From Amphibalanus amphitrite (taxonomy: Eukaryota; Arthropoda; Thecostraca; Balanomorpha; Balanidae), in NCBI RefSeq assembly GCF_019059575.1, contig NW_024881842.1:496001-560000 (forward strand): a stretch of DNA of 64,000 nucleotides, read 5' to 3'. Positions within the stretch are counted from its first letter, which is position 1, and the number at the start of each line of letters is the position of its first letter. Shown here piece after piece: positions 61,909-64,000 of this stretch. The notes beneath the pieces are model-generated. The model worked only from the letters and a program-made list of their open reading frames with translations, was not told the origin of the DNA and searched no databases. Both the position numbers and the translations under genes were made by a program.

Positions 61909-63522
61909 AGCTGACTCACAGCCGCTCTCACCTCCAGCAGGCTCAAACATGCCGATTCTGTCGAGCACCGAGTACCCACTGTGTGTGGTGAAGCCGGCGG
62001 TCGTCTGGGCGTGCGCCGTGCGGCGCTGGTGCGGCCTTCACGGCGCAGTTGCACAGAGCGGCGGCCAATGCGGCGCGGCGCGCCGGCGTCGGTCGGCCGC
62101 CCCCTGCAGCGGCGCCCGACTCGGGCCGCCAGACCGGTCGGCAACTGCTGATGTGTTCGTTTATGACCACCGCCCAGAGAACTCAAAGCGGTACCGCCGC
62201 GAACGGGCCGGGGCCCGCCGGAAACCGCTCAGTGGACCCCTTCAGCGGAACCCCCTCCCCCCTCCCAAAGCAGATTAGGGAGGGAGAGCGGCAGCGGATG
62301 TCACGCATGCAATGTACAGGACAACAGCACACACAAAAAACGTGCACAATGCACATTTTGATGCATCGTTACCAGTATTTGAGGGGTCCACTGGCGTGAG
62401 CGATGCGCTTTTATTGCCGAGTGATTCACTCACAGTTACGCCCATATGTCACTTCGTCACCCATATGTCACACACATGTCGCATGGTGCGTGGCTGCATG
62501 GTGTCACCTCTGGTATACATCACTTTGAATAAGTTAGAGGGCTCGCTTGATGTATAACGTTTCGCTACTTAAAATGTTAAAGGCCACATGCATTAGACTT
62601 CGAGAGGACTATTTGTGCTTGCACAATGAGGACTCGACTATCACAATGACAATCGGTGGCGCGATTGGATTACTAATTAGTCTGCTTTTGTCTGCATGAA
62701 TAACCCATCAAGCGTGGTCAATTAGTAACACACCTGCGACTGTCGTCTGTATCGCAAATTCCAGACGAGGCCGCACACCAGCTTCCGTGCTTAGGGCCGC
62801 ATTCTGTGAGTGATACCCGTGGAATTTGTACCCTCGGATCAGCACAGTCTGCCCTGATGCCCGGTGTCCCTCAGCACGAACAATGGATTATCACGGGATG
62901 CACATGTCGTATTTACTGTCGTGCATGCGGACATTGTTCGGCGAAGAATCCCACCATGCTTTGGTAGCTGTGATTTGCAACTTCCACCTTCTGTGGAGGA
63001 ATCCGCGTAATCCGTGATCTGCTGCTACCGACTTTGCTTGTTTGTTTGTTAATCCTGGGGTTTAAATACGTTTAACAGCACGTTCATTCCGGCCACATAT
63101 ACCAACTTGCGTCATTGACAACAACTTCGTAAGACGTAAAAAAAGGCCAAAACGCATACAAACGATACATTATCATATGCATGTAATGTGAGCCACACCA
63201 ACGCAGCATATAATTCACAAATCGCGTATTACGTGTGGCTCATAGTGCAAAGTTCCGTCCCCTCTGCGCCGCCCTCCCCCGCCCTGCCGCCAGTCTCCCT
63301 GCCCGCTCTCCCAGCTCAGCTTGTCTCTCGGAGTTCCGTCGGCTCGATAATGACGCCGTTCATGCCGCGGCGTCCGTTACTGACGTGGTTCGTCCTCCTG
63401 CAGCCCCACATCCAGCCAGCTCCGTTATGTAAACACGAGCAGACCGCCGCCGCGACCTCGCCGCCGCCGCCGCAGCAGCGTTGCTCCCGGCGCAGACGTT
63501 GCACGCTGTTTCCGCCGCGTGC
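61909..63522. other. CpG-rich ends around AT-rich sequence; no gene identified
   Basis: Stop-poor GC-rich frames lie at 61980-62270 and 63240-63520. The latter has a CCG run (63460-63475) and an ATG followed by a short hydrophobic segment, but no match or defined exon. Confidence 0.35.
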
Positions 63523-63675
63523 CGGCTCGAACTCTGAGCTAACGGTTGGCTCGAATTATGAGCTGTCGCCGACTCGAACTCTTAGCTGTCGCCGAGTTGA
63601 ACTATGAGCTGTCGCTTTTTATAACTCAGCGCTGTTGCTAACTCGAGCTCGGAGCTGTCGCTTAGTCGAACCCGA
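63523..63675 (+). repeat. About 24-bp tandem repeat, six to seven degenerate copies
   Basis: Units of CTCGAACTCTGAGCTGTCGC with variants CTCGAATTATGAGCTGTCGC, CTCGAACTCTTAGCTGTCGC, GTTGAACTATGAGCTGTCGC and CTCGAGCTCGGAGCTGTCGC. Confidence 0.85.
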
Positions 63676-64000
63676 ACCTAGACACAATTTCAGGGGAACG
63701 CTGATTGGGTCTTAACTCAGTTCGACTTTATTTGACTAGTTTAGTCTCACTCGAATCCTGAACAAAGCTTCAGCGGTAGCAAGAAATGGAATAGTTAGAA
63801 GAGCGATGCAAAATTCAAGACTCTGTGTCTGTATAAGTTATCACCATCCGTGCAGTGATATAGCGCTTGATCTACGAGCATTACGTTGATTACAAATTCA
63901 TTCAAACACAATTCAGTCCGTAAATCCTGGCTTTACGGTCAAGCCACGAGTGAGCCGACTTGCCCCCAGACACCAGATCTGATAAACAGCGGTGTCATTG

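Larger units (their letters stand above)
45604..64000 (+). other. Intron downstream of the glypican exon (partial; runs off the right edge)
   Basis: It begins with a good donor, GTCAGT. The next exon should start in phase 1 and continue the helical glypican ectodomain. No following acceptor opens onto recognisable glypican sequence before the window ends, so at least 18 kb of intron is inferred. Confidence 0.55.

Overview
The window looks like non-coding DNA of an animal genome, almost all of it intron. It has roughly balanced base composition, long GA/CT dinucleotide arrays, many decayed minisatellites, CpG-rich blocks and small non-autonomous DNA transposons. There are no closely packed genes, no ribosome-binding sites and no operons. 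The one convincing coding segment is a 156-base exon (45448-45603, + strand) with GT-AG borders. It encodes the N-terminal Cys-Cys region of a glypican, a cell-surface heparan sulfate proteoglycan core protein, with a GPC3/5 (Drosophila Dally) flavour. An arthropod, perhaps a crustacean, is a reasonable guess from the repeat style, but no sequence here proves it.

Layout: 1-45447 is most simply the intron upstream of that exon and 45604-64000 the intron downstream. I found neither the signal-peptide exon nor the next glypican exon, so both introns probably run past the window. The upstream part carries a 217-base inverted-repeat element (91-307), GA/CT arrays (3.5, 5.5, 14.9, 22.3 and 37.2 kb), degenerate tandem repeats (4.2, 7.7, 8.4, 23.8, 25.0, 25.6, 26.6, 28.1 and 29.7 kb) and two transposon nests. 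The first nest (17211-18475) is an hAT-type element with a perfect 8-bp target duplication. It contains a piggyBac-like TTAA element (17477-18098) with a long internal palindrome, and a 157-bp hAT MITE (18113-18269) with its own perfect 8-bp duplication. The second nest (38468-39519) is another copy of the same 157-bp MITE, split at a TTAA by an 892-bp member of the same piggyBac-like family. The 18113 copy still shows the empty site, so the insertion history can be read directly.

At 40796-41376 there is a stretch of protein-like sequence in three successive + frames. It resembles a Methyltransf_FA (farnesoic acid O-methyltransferase-like) domain broken by two frameshifts, and is probably a pseudogene. 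Downstream of the exon the main features are a 396-bp array of a 7-bp unit (52535-52930), a CT-rich tract (49.2 kb), a tRNA-like/SINE-like remnant next to a GACA repeat (57.3 kb), and tandem repeats at 61.8 and 63.6 kb.

No multi-gene system is visible. The most informative content is the lone glypican exon, the two nested transposon families with readable insertion order, the broken Methyltransf_FA-like sequence, and some regulatory-looking motifs (a perfect Maf element, paired CREs, and a DR1 nuclear-receptor-type array carried inside a transposon).
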